A DNA stretch of 64,000 nt from an uncultured Candidatus Entotheonella sp. (GTDB lineage Bacteria; Tectomicrobia; Entotheonellia; Entotheonellales; Entotheonellaceae), in assembly GCA_958295825.1 (NCBI GenBank), contig OY282375.1:4077489-4141488 (forward strand). Direction: 5' to 3'. The position numbers and the translations under genes were made by a program. The notes under the pieces were generated by a model. It saw only the letters and a program-made list of their open reading frames with translations. It was not told the DNA's origin and ran no database searches. Below are positions 35,462 through 43,840 of this stretch, piece after piece. Numbering within the stretch: the stretch's first letter is position 1; each line of letters opens with the position of its first letter.

Positions 35462-36799
35462 TTGCCATACCAAGGAGAATTCGCCAGCGGCGAATCATTG
35501 CCGGAGTTCACCCAGAGCGAAAGCGTCCGCCGCTTCCAGGGCATGATCAACATCCAAGACGCTACAGAACAACATGCCTTACCCGCGACCGTAGGACCGC
35601 GGGGTCTCATGCCTAACATCACACGAGTGATTGCCATCGACGGCTCGCACATCTCCAGCCGAGTCAAAAATGGCTACCCGGGCGCTGAAGCAGCCCTACT
35701 GAGAATTGCGGCTATTGTTTTGGATATCGAGAAAGTCCGGAATCCAGGTCACAGAACATTCCTATCGCCAAAGGAGATGCGGGACCTTGAGCGATGTTCC
35801 GCGGTAGATGCCGTCATCCCAGGACGTAATGTCACCGAGAAAGGCCGGCAAGACGATTCACCAATACGATTTTTCCGACGCACCATATGGGAAATCTTGC
35901 AAGGCAGGCTGGAACAGAACCACGAAACCCTGCTGGACACCATGATCACCATTACGTCCACACGCAAAGACGACTACGAGATCATGTGTCCAGTCGAGGA
36001 TTGCGAACGGAAGGTTAGTCCAGACCCTAGCCAGCCCACCATCTGTCCATGCGAGGAGCGAGAGCCTGTCTACCCAACCGATAGCTTACGCCTGCAGGAA
36101 CGGTTTGAGGAAAACGGACACAATGGACAGGTCTATACGCTCGTCCGGCAAGTAACAGAACAACTCGTCCTAATGAACATCCTCCGTTACTTCGACCAGC
36201 ACGGCACCCAGGAGTTCATCGACCACACCGCGTTCATCATTGACGGACCCCTGGCCATCTATGGTATGCCCGCTTGGCTCAAACCATACCTGCAGGCGGA
36301 AGTTGTGCGCATCCATGACAAATTCCGACAAAATGGCCATCTCGGATTGCTCCTATTTGGGATTGAGAAAGGCGGCGAATTCCTAGAACATTTGAGGGAA
36401 CTTGACCAACCCGGCGAGAACGACTCGGAGCCCCCAATCCCGAACAAAACCGTGCTCGCCCCAGACACTCAATACATCCATCACTATATCATCGCCAAAG
36501 CCGCCAAAACTAAAGACTACGGGAAAGATACCTACTACAGCCGAAAACTCCTGTATAAAAATGCTACTGGTCAGCACTCTGTCATCACCACACCTATGAT
36601 CAACGATGCTAGCCAAGATCTCAGTAATTGTCAGCCAGAGGCTTTTCCACGACTGGGGAATGCCCTGGAGTTGATGGATGAATTGTCGTCTTATCTTTAC
36701 CAAGATAGCTTCGCACCGCTCGTCAGAGCACATGCCCATGCAGCCATCCCGATTAAAGTCGGGACACGAATCCTTTCCGAACTGCTTCCTCACTCATGA
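35462..36799 (+). CDS. NurA-domain DNA nuclease
   Basis: Predicted nuclease of 445 residues, partner of the HerA motor. The NurA pattern is seen in TRVIAIDGSHISSRVKNGYPGAEAALLRIAAIVL (first metal-binding Asp), EQLVLMNILRYF, TAFIIDGPLAIYG (second Asp) and a C-terminal QDSFAPLVRAHAHAAI region. A Cys cluster (CPVEDCERK...ICPCEE, residues about 178-201) is inserted in the middle and may bind zinc. The TTG start follows GGAGGAGGG. The stop overlaps the methyltransferase start by 4 bases. Codon use is AT-richer than that of the flanking genes. Confidence 0.82.
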   Translation: MPYQGEFASGESLPEFTQSESVRRFQGMINIQDATEQHALPATVGPRGLMPNITRVIAIDGSHISSRVKNGYPGAEAALLRIAAIVLDIEKVRNPGHRTFLSPKEMRDLERCSAVDAVIPGRNVTEKGRQDDSPIRFFRRTIWEILQGRLEQNHETLLDTMITITSTRKDDYEIMCPVEDCERKVSPDPSQPTICPCEEREPVYPTDSLRLQERFEENGHNGQVYTLVRQVTEQLVLMNILRYFDQHGTQEFIDHTAFIIDGPLAIYGMPAWLKPYLQAEVVRIHDKFRQNGHLGLLLFGIEKGGEFLEHLRELDQPGENDSEPPIPNKTVLAPDTQYIHHYIIAKAAKTKDYGKDTYYSRKLLYKNATGQHSVITTPMINDASQDLSNCQPEAFPRLGNALELMDELSSYLYQDSFAPLVRAHAHAAIPIKVGTRILSELLPHS

Positions 36800-37926
36800 T
36801 TACCACGAAGACCCCGGGTCATTATGGCACGCCAGAAAGCCGATGGGCCGGTATGGGTCCTTACTACGCTATGTTTCCAACAGCATTTGCGGATAAAGTA
36901 ATTCGAGACTACACAAGTCCCGGAGATGGCGTACTAGATCCTTTTGCCGGTCGCGGCAGCGCGATATTCAGTGCCTCCATACGGAACCGACCCGCCATAG
37001 GCATAGAAATCAATCCCTTGGGTTTTGTCTATTCCAACGCGAAACTCAAGCCAGGGGTCCAAGGTGAAGTGGTAAGGCAGCTGGAGTACATAGCCGAAGA
37101 TGCTAAACGGTACCGCCAAGAATCGAAAGAACTCCCAGAGTTCTTTCATTATTGTTTCTCAGGAGGGGTTCTCCAATTCCTACTGGCCGCACGTCAAAAC
37201 CTGAACTGGAGACAGAGCAACACGGACCGGACCCTTATGGCACTGATCGTAGCTTCGCTACACGGCAAGCGAAATCGTTCGCTGTCAAACCAGATGCGTG
37301 AAAGTACCGCGATGTCTCCCAGTTACTGCGTCCGATGGTGGCGCGAAAAGGAATTGACACCCCCAGATATAGACCCCGTGGAGTTCATCTCAAAGCGGAT
37401 TTCCTGGCGCTATGCCCACGGCGTGCCAGATACCAATGGGAGTAGAGTCTTTTTGGCCGACAGCACGCGTAAACTGCCTACCTTTGCCAGGGAGGTGTGC
37501 CGAGGGAAGCGGGCCAAGGCCAAACTGCTCATCACCTCACCACCATATCACAACGTCACCAACTATTATGCCGACCAATGGCTGAGGTTGTGGATGTTGG
37601 GATGTCCAGAGCAACCGACAAACAGTATTGGCAAAAATTACGGCGGCAGATTCAGCAATTCACAGCAGCATCGCCGATTAGTGGAGCGGGTTTTCCAACA
37701 GAGCCGGAAATTACTTCGGGACGACGCGATAATTTACGTTCGGACCGACCAACGGGAGGCGACCTACAGAAACACACTGGACGCACTTACAGTCAGTTTT
37801 CCAGAGAAACGTATTAGGGAGGTTTCCCGACCGCTGGAACCAAGACAACAAGTCAAGCCATACAGCAGAGGCGGCGCGCCAAAGCGAGCAAACTGCGAGA
37901 TTGATCTAATCCTAGAACCTTGTTGA
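36796..37926 (+). CDS. DNA methyltransferase (amino-type, TSPPY)
   Basis: Predicted N4-cytosine or N6-adenine DNA methyltransferase of 376 residues. The SAM-binding motif DPFAGRGSAIFSAS is near residue 47 and the catalytic motif LLITSPPYHNVTNYY near residue 246, with a long insert between them that may hold target recognition. The order (SAM site first, catalytic motif later) is unlike the type III Mod at 54608. Translationally coupled to the NurA gene, it probably marks self DNA for the HerA-NurA machine, or methylates the product of it; this is inference. No separate restriction endonuclease is adjacent. Confidence 0.85.
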   Translation: MITTKTPGHYGTPESRWAGMGPYYAMFPTAFADKVIRDYTSPGDGVLDPFAGRGSAIFSASIRNRPAIGIEINPLGFVYSNAKLKPGVQGEVVRQLEYIAEDAKRYRQESKELPEFFHYCFSGGVLQFLLAARQNLNWRQSNTDRTLMALIVASLHGKRNRSLSNQMRESTAMSPSYCVRWWREKELTPPDIDPVEFISKRISWRYAHGVPDTNGSRVFLADSTRKLPTFAREVCRGKRAKAKLLITSPPYHNVTNYYADQWLRLWMLGCPEQPTNSIGKNYGGRFSNSQQHRRLVERVFQQSRKLLRDDAIIYVRTDQREATYRNTLDALTVSFPEKRIREVSRPLEPRQQVKPYSRGGAPKRANCEIDLILEPC

Positions 37927-37966
37927 AGGCTATCGTGGCATCTATCGAAGAAAGACCAGGGAGTTT

Positions 37967-38920
37967 ATGAAACACAAAGTTGCATGGCTACTGAGCGGCA
38001 TAGGTATCATAGTATTGGGTGCCCTGTTGTGTCTGGTGGGAACCGTTGCGGCGCGGCACGGCGACGTTCTGGAACGGGCCGCTGCCTTGGCCGAGACGGG
38101 CGATACCGCCGCGGCGTTGTCCGCTTTGCAGGTCGCCGAGGCGCAATATGAAAAGACGTTCTGGGGCATTCCGCAGGGCCCGTTGCTGAACGCCTTGTCG
38201 TGCCTGGGTTTGAGCCAGCGCGCCGACATCCGGTTGCGCCTTGCCGAGATGACGTATCGCGAGGGCGAGCGCCTGCTGGGCCTGTACGCCCAGGCGCGCG
38301 CGGCCAATTCGGGAGGCTCGCGCAACGGCGCCGCGCCCGAAGCGCCGCGCCTGGACGACGTGAAACAGCAGTTCAGCGCCGCGGTGGCGCAATACAAGGA
38401 CGTGCAGGGGCTCACCCAGGACCCGTACCGTCTGTTTACCGCCCGCGCCAACGGCGCCCGGGCTATGACGCAGCTCTTTCTGGTACAGGGTTTTCTGGGC
38501 GAAGAACAACGCGATCAGGCGGGCTTGAAGCAGGGCCTGATGCGTGCCGTCAAGCTGCTCCAGGAAGCCCTCGACGCCCTGTACACCGACGCGGTGCGGG
38601 TGTCGTCCGCCGAGGAGCGAAGCCTTGTGCTGCTGCTGGAGGCGTTGACGCGTTTTGAACGCCGCCCGGACGTGGAAGCGGATGAGCGTCGGCGCCTGGC
38701 ACAGTTCTTCCGCGACACCGAGTTCGAGCCGGACGTGGCGCCGCTCGGCGAAATCCTGCGCTCGACTGACTCGCAGGCGCTGTCGCGTTCCGAGAGCAGC
38801 ATGCGCGAGTTCCTCCTCAACCAGAGCCCTACGGCCCTGCGCGAAAACGAGCGCGATCCCAGTGGCTCCCGCAGCGGCAAGGGCAGCGCCGATTCCGGCG
38901 GCGAGGGCGGCACGCACTGA
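37967..38920 (+). CDS. Unrecognised membrane-anchored protein beside a VWA protein
   Basis: Protein of 317 residues. One N-terminal membrane helix (VAWLLSGIGIIVLGALLCLVGTV) is followed by a mainly alpha-helical, alanine- and leucine-rich region (residues about 35-260) that could be TPR-like, and a Ser/Gly/Lys-rich tail. I do not recognise the family. The ATG follows GGGAG. It ends one base before the VWA gene starts, so the two proteins are surely made together and probably act together at the inner membrane, as in Bat-type operons. Confidence 0.7.
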   Translation: MKHKVAWLLSGIGIIVLGALLCLVGTVAARHGDVLERAAALAETGDTAAALSALQVAEAQYEKTFWGIPQGPLLNALSCLGLSQRADIRLRLAEMTYREGERLLGLYAQARAANSGGSRNGAAPEAPRLDDVKQQFSAAVAQYKDVQGLTQDPYRLFTARANGARAMTQLFLVQGFLGEEQRDQAGLKQGLMRAVKLLQEALDALYTDAVRVSSAEERSLVLLLEALTRFERRPDVEADERRRLAQFFRDTEFEPDVAPLGEILRSTDSQALSRSESSMREFLLNQSPTALRENERDPSGSRSGKGSADSGGEGGTH

Positions 38921-38921
38921 C

Positions 38922-39950
38922 ATGCAGTGGGAATATCCGTGGGTTCTGACCGGCTTGCTGGCGGTGCCGGGGCTGGCGTATCTGTTCGGGAGGCTGTGGC
39001 GGCAGAAGACGGCTTTTCGCGAGGCCTGGAGCCCACTGCCCTACACGCGGGCGCAGAGCGTGCCGCCCGCCGCCGCGCGTCACCACCTCAGCACCGCGCT
39101 GTTCCTGCTCGGCTTCGCCTGCAGCGTGGTCGGGTTCGCCTCGCCCTTGTTGCAGCGCACGGCGTGGGAGCCCTTCTGGGAAAACGTGGCCCTGGTGGTC
39201 ATGATGGATTTCTCCCGCAGCATGGAGGCGCCGCGCGACCCCGACGAACTCAACGCCCCCAGCCGCTTCGTCGAAACCCGCCAGAACATCCTCGGCTTCC
39301 TGTCCAACCTGCCACCGGGGGTCAAAGTCAGCTTCGTGCCGTTCTCCGAGTACGCCATCCCGATCACCAGTGGCTTCAGCGACGACCACGGCGAGCTGGT
39401 CGCCAAGGTGCGCCACTTGCAGCGCGATTTCTTCTACAAACAGGGCACTGACCTCGCCCTGGCCCTGCAGGAAGGCTTCAATCTGGCCGACGCCTTCATG
39501 CAACTGCACGCCGACAACGGTGCCGGGCGGCCGCCGGTCACCTCGATCATCCTCATCAGTGACGGCGACGAGCCGATCAACGACGACCTGCGCAAGGCGG
39601 TCAACGAGCGCAACGGCAGCCCGGTTCCCGTCTTCGCCATCGGCATCGGCTCCGCCACCCCGGCCTACATCCCGGACGACGAGTCACCGGTCGGCTATCT
39701 CCTCGACGACCAGAAGCAGCCCGTCACCACCGCCCTCAACACGGAAACCCTGCGTTTCATCGCCGACAAGACCGGCGGCGCCTACCACACCTTCGCCGAA
39801 CGCGGCGAACTGGCGGCGGCGCTGCAGGACATCATTCGTGAGCAGGGCGTGCGCAGCCAGCGGCCATACACGTACCTGTTCCCGCTGCGAGGATTCCTGT
39901 TTTTCGCGGCGTTCGTGGCGCTGGTGGCGGCGTGGCGGGTCGGAGAATGA
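38922..39950 (+). CDS. BatA-like von Willebrand factor A domain protein
   Basis: Membrane protein of 342 residues. An N-terminal membrane segment, a second (HLSTALFLLGFACSVVGFASPLL) and a C-terminal one (LFPLRGFLFFAAFVALVAAW) flank a VWA domain. The MIDAS metal site is complete: DFSRS near residue 92, QGTDLALAL and LISDGDE. Such proteins accompany MoxR ATPases in Bat/MoxR operons; no MoxR gene is next to it here. The stop is 10 bases before a strong hairpin that separates it from the convergent NHL gene. Confidence 0.83.
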   Translation: MQWEYPWVLTGLLAVPGLAYLFGRLWRQKTAFREAWSPLPYTRAQSVPPAAARHHLSTALFLLGFACSVVGFASPLLQRTAWEPFWENVALVVMMDFSRSMEAPRDPDELNAPSRFVETRQNILGFLSNLPPGVKVSFVPFSEYAIPITSGFSDDHGELVAKVRHLQRDFFYKQGTDLALALQEGFNLADAFMQLHADNGAGRPPVTSIILISDGDEPINDDLRKAVNERNGSPVPVFAIGIGSATPAYIPDDESPVGYLLDDQKQPVTTALNTETLRFIADKTGGAYHTFAERGELAAALQDIIREQGVRSQRPYTYLFPLRGFLFFAAFVALVAAWRVGE

Positions 39951-39959
39951 CAGCCGTAG

Positions 39960-39981
39960 GGGCGGGGCTGAGCACCCGCCC
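39960..39981. terminator. Hairpin between convergent VWA and NHL genes
   Basis: GGGCGGG and CCCGCCC pair perfectly (7 bp) around an 8-base loop in the 38-base gap between two convergent genes. It resembles the hairpin at 17690-17709 in stem sequence and position, and may be a recurrent bidirectional terminator type of this genome. Confidence 0.55.
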
Positions 39982-39988
39982 TCTGGCC

Positions 39989-41002
39989 TTAAGCGACGGA
40001 GAACGACGGGGCGTTCTGGGGAGGAATGATCTGATCCGGGGTCAACTCCACGGCGTCCTTCTGGTACACCTGGATGCGGTGCGGTCCGCAATCCGCGACG
40101 TACATGCGCCCCTCGTCATCAAGCCGCACGGAGGCGGGGCCGCGGAAGCGTTTCTGCGGCTCAAGGTTGGCCATCTCACGCTGGCGTAGGGGCTTGGGGT
40201 TGGCCAGGACGTAGGCGCGGCCCATCTTCGACAGCGTGGCGTCGCCGTGGAACTTCTCGACGTACCTGCCGTCGGCGTCGAACAGCTGCACGCGGTTGTT
40301 GCCCCAATCAGCCACGTAAATGTCGCCGTGCCCATCGACGGCAATACCGGTGGGCCGGTTGAACTGCCCGTCGCCGTCGCCCGGTGAGCCGAACATGGCG
40401 ATGAACCCGCCGTCGGCGTCGAACTTCTGCACCCGGTTGTTGCGCCAGTCGACGACGTACACCGCACCCTCGTCATCCACCGTGATGCCCCACGGCATGT
40501 TGAACTCGCCCGCGCCGCTGCCGAAACTGCCCCACTGCTGGCGAAAGCCGCCGTCCTTGGTGTACTGCTGGATGCGATGGTTCAACGTATCGACCACGTA
40601 CAGGTTGCCTTCCGGGTCGAAGGCCATGCCCGACGGGCGGTCAAACTGCCCGGCGCCGGAGCCGTGCTCGCCCCACTTGCCCAGGTAGTCGCCGGCGGTG
40701 CTGAACATGGAGATACAGTGGCGTCCCTCGTCGGAGACGTACAGTGTGTCGTCACCGTCTAGCAGAATGTTGGCCGGCCACAGCAGCTTGCCATCGGCGT
40801 TGCCCGGACCGCTGATGACGTCGAGGTCCTCGTCGTCCCAGGTGAGACGACGGATATCAACGGTTAGCGAGCCGCGGCACAGGACGTACAGCCGTCCCTC
40901 ACGGCCAATCGCCAGGTCGACCGGATTTGAGGTAACGCGGCGCATGCCGAGGCTCTTGACGTAGGGGAACCCGGCACGAAGTAATGCGTATGCTCTCGGC
41001 AT
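39989..41002 (-). CDS. NHL-repeat beta-propeller protein
   Basis: Protein of 337 residues built from six or so NHL repeats. Repeating units such as GQFDRPSGMAFDPEGNLYVVD, GEFNMPWGITVDDEGAVYVVD and GQFNRPTGIAVDGHGDIYVAD each end in NRVQ or HRIQ. There is no clear signal peptide, so it may be cytoplasmic or exported by another route. The binding partner is unknown. It lies 18 bases downstream of the DUF1501 gene on the same strand, so the three genes 43586-39989 probably form one transcript. Confidence 0.88.
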   Translation of the reverse strand: MPRAYALLRAGFPYVKSLGMRRVTSNPVDLAIGREGRLYVLCRGSLTVDIRRLTWDDEDLDVISGPGNADGKLLWPANILLDGDDTLYVSDEGRHCISMFSTAGDYLGKWGEHGSGAGQFDRPSGMAFDPEGNLYVVDTLNHRIQQYTKDGGFRQQWGSFGSGAGEFNMPWGITVDDEGAVYVVDWRNNRVQKFDADGGFIAMFGSPGDGDGQFNRPTGIAVDGHGDIYVADWGNNRVQLFDADGRYVEKFHGDATLSKMGRAYVLANPKPLRQREMANLEPQKRFRGPASVRLDDEGRMYVADCGPHRIQVYQKDAVELTPDQIIPPQNAPSFSVA

Positions 41003-41020
41003 TATCGACTCCTTCTCGGT

Positions 41021-42166
41021 CTACTGACTGTTGCTTTTGAACGGTTGCAACTGCTCGAAGGTGCCGCCGACGAAATCAGTCGCGTCCATGCCCATCCACT
41101 GCTCCAGCATGGTGGCGTAGATGCCGCGGAAGTCGATGGTGTGGCGCATGTCTTCGCCGTAGAGCCAGTCCGCCGGGTCCAGCGACGGATATTCGGCGTA
41201 CAGGCCGCCCGCCACCCGGTCGCCGATGATGAAGGCGCCGCCGCCGGAGCCGTGATCGGTGCCGCTGGCGTTGTCCTTGATGCGCCGGCCGAACTCGGTG
41301 AACACCAGAATCGCCACCTCTTCCGAGGCGTCGTGCTCGCGCAGGTCCTGCATGAAATCGTGCAGCGCGCCGGTGAGCTCGCTCAGCAACCGCGGGTGCA
41401 CCGCCGCCTGCGTGGCGTGGGTGTCGTAGCCGCCGTGCTGGGTGTAGAAGATGCGCGTGCCCAGGCCGGTGGTGTGCACGCGGGCGACGTCCCGCAGGCT
41501 TTTGGCGATCGGGTTATCGGCGTATTGCACTGTGGACTCGTACATCGCCGGCGCCCGCTTGATGATGTCGGCGCCGGTCAGCACGTCGAGGCCGGTCTGC
41601 GCCAGGTAGTCCATCACGCCGCCGCCGTCCGTGCCGGGCGCGTACATGGTCTGGAAGCTTTGCAGCGCCGCCTGGCGCTCCGTCGCCTCGCCGATGCCGC
41701 CCAGGAGGCCGTAGGTGTCGAGGTCGGCAACCGACGTCACCGGCACCCCGGCAGCCGCCATGGCGCGCGGCAGGCCGCGTCCGAAGCTGACGCCCGTCAG
41801 CACGTTTTCCTTGTTCGGATCGAGTTCCCGCAGCACCTTGCCGAGCCAGCCTTCGAGCACCAGCCGATCCGGCTCGCAGGTATGCCAGATATCCATGCCG
41901 CGAAAGTGCGAGCGGTTGGAATCCGGGTAGCCGATGCCCTGCACGACGGCCACCACGCCCTCGTCGTACAGATCCTTCAGCGCTTCGGCGTTGGGGTGAA
42001 AACCGAGGGTGTCGTTCAACGGCAGAACCTGCTCCTGCGGCACGCTGAGCGTCGGGCGGGCGTCGTAGTAGTTGCCGTTGGTGAAGGGAACGATGGTATT
42101 CATGAAATCATTGCCGCCCGACAACTGCACGATCACCAACACGGGCGCTTTACCGTTTTCTGCCAT
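41021..42166 (-). CDS. DUF1501-family protein
   Basis: Protein of 381 residues in the alkaline-phosphatase-like DUF1501 family. Visible features are VLVIVQLSGGNDFMNTIVPF, RSHFRGMDIWHT, YTQHGGYDTHATQ and VAILVFTEFGRRIKDNASGTDHGSGGGAFI; the last holds the conserved His/Asp cluster. The ATG at 42166 follows AAGGAGA. Unlike many relatives it lacks a Tat signal. It is always paired with DUF1800 in such loci, as here with a 13-base gap. The biochemical role is not established. Confidence 0.88.
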   Translation of the reverse strand: MAENGKAPVLVIVQLSGGNDFMNTIVPFTNGNYYDARPTLSVPQEQVLPLNDTLGFHPNAEALKDLYDEGVVAVVQGIGYPDSNRSHFRGMDIWHTCEPDRLVLEGWLGKVLRELDPNKENVLTGVSFGRGLPRAMAAAGVPVTSVADLDTYGLLGGIGEATERQAALQSFQTMYAPGTDGGGVMDYLAQTGLDVLTGADIIKRAPAMYESTVQYADNPIAKSLRDVARVHTTGLGTRIFYTQHGGYDTHATQAAVHPRLLSELTGALHDFMQDLREHDASEEVAILVFTEFGRRIKDNASGTDHGSGGGAFIIGDRVAGGLYAEYPSLDPADWLYGEDMRHTIDFRGIYATMLEQWMGMDATDFVGGTFEQLQPFKSNSQ

Positions 42167-42179
42167 GCTTCGGTTCTCC

Positions 42180-43586
42180 TTATGCAAACTGAAATTCGCG
42201 CGTCGCCACGATGAGCTGCAACAGGCGGGCAACCCGCCCGGCGCTCGCCTGGCGTGCGTCGTCCGTATCCAGGGCCACGTCACCACCAGCCGCGGTTGCG
42301 TCGATCAGCGCCTGACGGGTCGGCTCGGCCACGCTCATCGGCCCGACCAAGTCCAGGCAGCCGTCCACGCACGCCTCGGGCGACAAGGTGCCGCCCATGG
42401 CACTGAGGCGCTCGACGACCCGCTGCACGCCCGGCCGGTTGACGTCGTTCAACTCGTTCACGGCGAAATTGACCCGCTCGTTCAGGGTGCCGCCGTCGAT
42501 CCATTCCTTGCCGGTGTGCCAGCCTTCTACGGTCGGCGGATTCATCAGCGCCTGGCCCATGGCCGACGTCGCCACCGCCAGATTCAGCAGGCCGGGTTCG
42601 GGGAAGCTGTGCGTGCCGGCGAGTTTCACGGCGCTGACCACCAACTCCACGGGGCTCTTCATCTTGCGAAAACGCGCCGCCTTGAACGCCTCCGAGTTGA
42701 ACAACACGCGCAGCATGGCGCGGAGATTGCCATCAGAATCGAAGTACGCCTGCTCCAGCGCCTCGACGCACTGCGGATCCCGGGGCGGCACGTTGTTCCA
42801 CGCCGGCACCTGCGGCTCGTCAGCCACGAAGAAGTTGTACAGGTGGCGAGAAATGAAGCGCGCCGTAGCGGGTTGCTTGACGATGATGCGCACGATGTCG
42901 TCGCCGTTGAAGTTCCCGGTTTCGCCCAGGAAGGTCTTGACGCTGTCGTCGTGGTCGTCCTCGCGGAAGACGAACGACGACGGGTTGCAGCCGTTCGGGT
43001 ACAGCGGAATGGGCTGCGAGGCGGTCCAGCCGGTGAAGGCGCGCGCCGCGTTTTTGATGTCCTGCTCGGTGTAGTTGCCGACGCCCATGGAAAACAGCTC
43101 AAGGATTTCGCGCCCGTAGTTCTCGTTCGGAGTGTCTTTATGATTCTGAGTGTTGTCCAGCCAGTCGAGCATGGCGGGGTCGCGGGACAAGTCGAGCAGG
43201 ATGGTTTCCATGTCGGACAGGCAATTTTGACGGAAGGTATCGATCTGCAGCGCCACGCTGGGGGTATGCTCGCTCTTGTGCCAGCCGGTGGCGAAGATGC
43301 CGTGCCAGAAGAGGGCCATTTTTTCCTGCAGCGGGCGTTTCGTGTTAATCATGCGATAGAGCCAACGCCCCTGCCACAGCACTGGGGAATCGTCCATGAC
43401 GGAAGCCATGGAGTAGTAGCGGCACACCACGTCTTCCTCAACGCCGGGCGTCTGCTCCGGGTGCAACAGCATTTCCACCACGGCGGCGTAGTCCATGCCG
43501 TCATACGCCTCCAGCTCGACGCGTGTGGCGCCGAATCCGGCGCGCCGCAACAGGTGCGCCAGGAGTGCGAGTCTGTCATCAGCCAT
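42180..43586 (-). CDS. DUF1800-family protein
   Basis: Protein of 468 residues. Typical DUF1800 blocks are ALLAHLLRRAGFGATRVELEAY at the N-terminus, MALFWHGIFATGWHK, NENYGREILELFSMGVGNYTEQDIKNAARAFTGW and FISRHLYNFFVADEP. The ATG at 43586 has TAAGGAGAG upstream; the open frame extends much further but without conservation. It is first in a DUF1800-DUF1501-NHL unit. Function unknown; the pair is common in planctomycetes, myxobacteria and related groups. Confidence 0.88.
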   Translation of the reverse strand: MADDRLALLAHLLRRAGFGATRVELEAYDGMDYAAVVEMLLHPEQTPGVEEDVVCRYYSMASVMDDSPVLWQGRWLYRMINTKRPLQEKMALFWHGIFATGWHKSEHTPSVALQIDTFRQNCLSDMETILLDLSRDPAMLDWLDNTQNHKDTPNENYGREILELFSMGVGNYTEQDIKNAARAFTGWTASQPIPLYPNGCNPSSFVFREDDHDDSVKTFLGETGNFNGDDIVRIIVKQPATARFISRHLYNFFVADEPQVPAWNNVPPRDPQCVEALEQAYFDSDGNLRAMLRVLFNSEAFKAARFRKMKSPVELVVSAVKLAGTHSFPEPGLLNLAVATSAMGQALMNPPTVEGWHTGKEWIDGGTLNERVNFAVNELNDVNRPGVQRVVERLSAMGGTLSPEACVDGCLDLVGPMSVAEPTRQALIDATAAGGDVALDTDDARQASAGRVARLLQLIVATREFQFA

Positions 43587-43840
43587 GCATCTCTCCTTAG
43601 TGTCAAGGCTCGCCCGGCGCCGGATGATACTCGGATGCGCGGAACGGGCGAGGGGTCTTGGCGTTTGCGGGGGGTAGTTGAACCCGCCAAGTATAGCGGC
43701 AGCCCGCAGCCATGTACAGACGGCGGCGTGCTTCCATTCCGCCCCCGACTTTGGTACAACATAGCGCTTTGACGTGGCGCCGTGCCGAGCGTGCGCCAAG
43801 ATGCGCGAGGCGCCATCCCAACGACCTGGAGGAAGTAAGT

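Noticed and set aside
42072..43772. 566-codon plus-strand frame opposite DUF1800
   Set aside because: Antisense shadow; DUF1800 motifs and ribosome-binding site lie on the minus strand.
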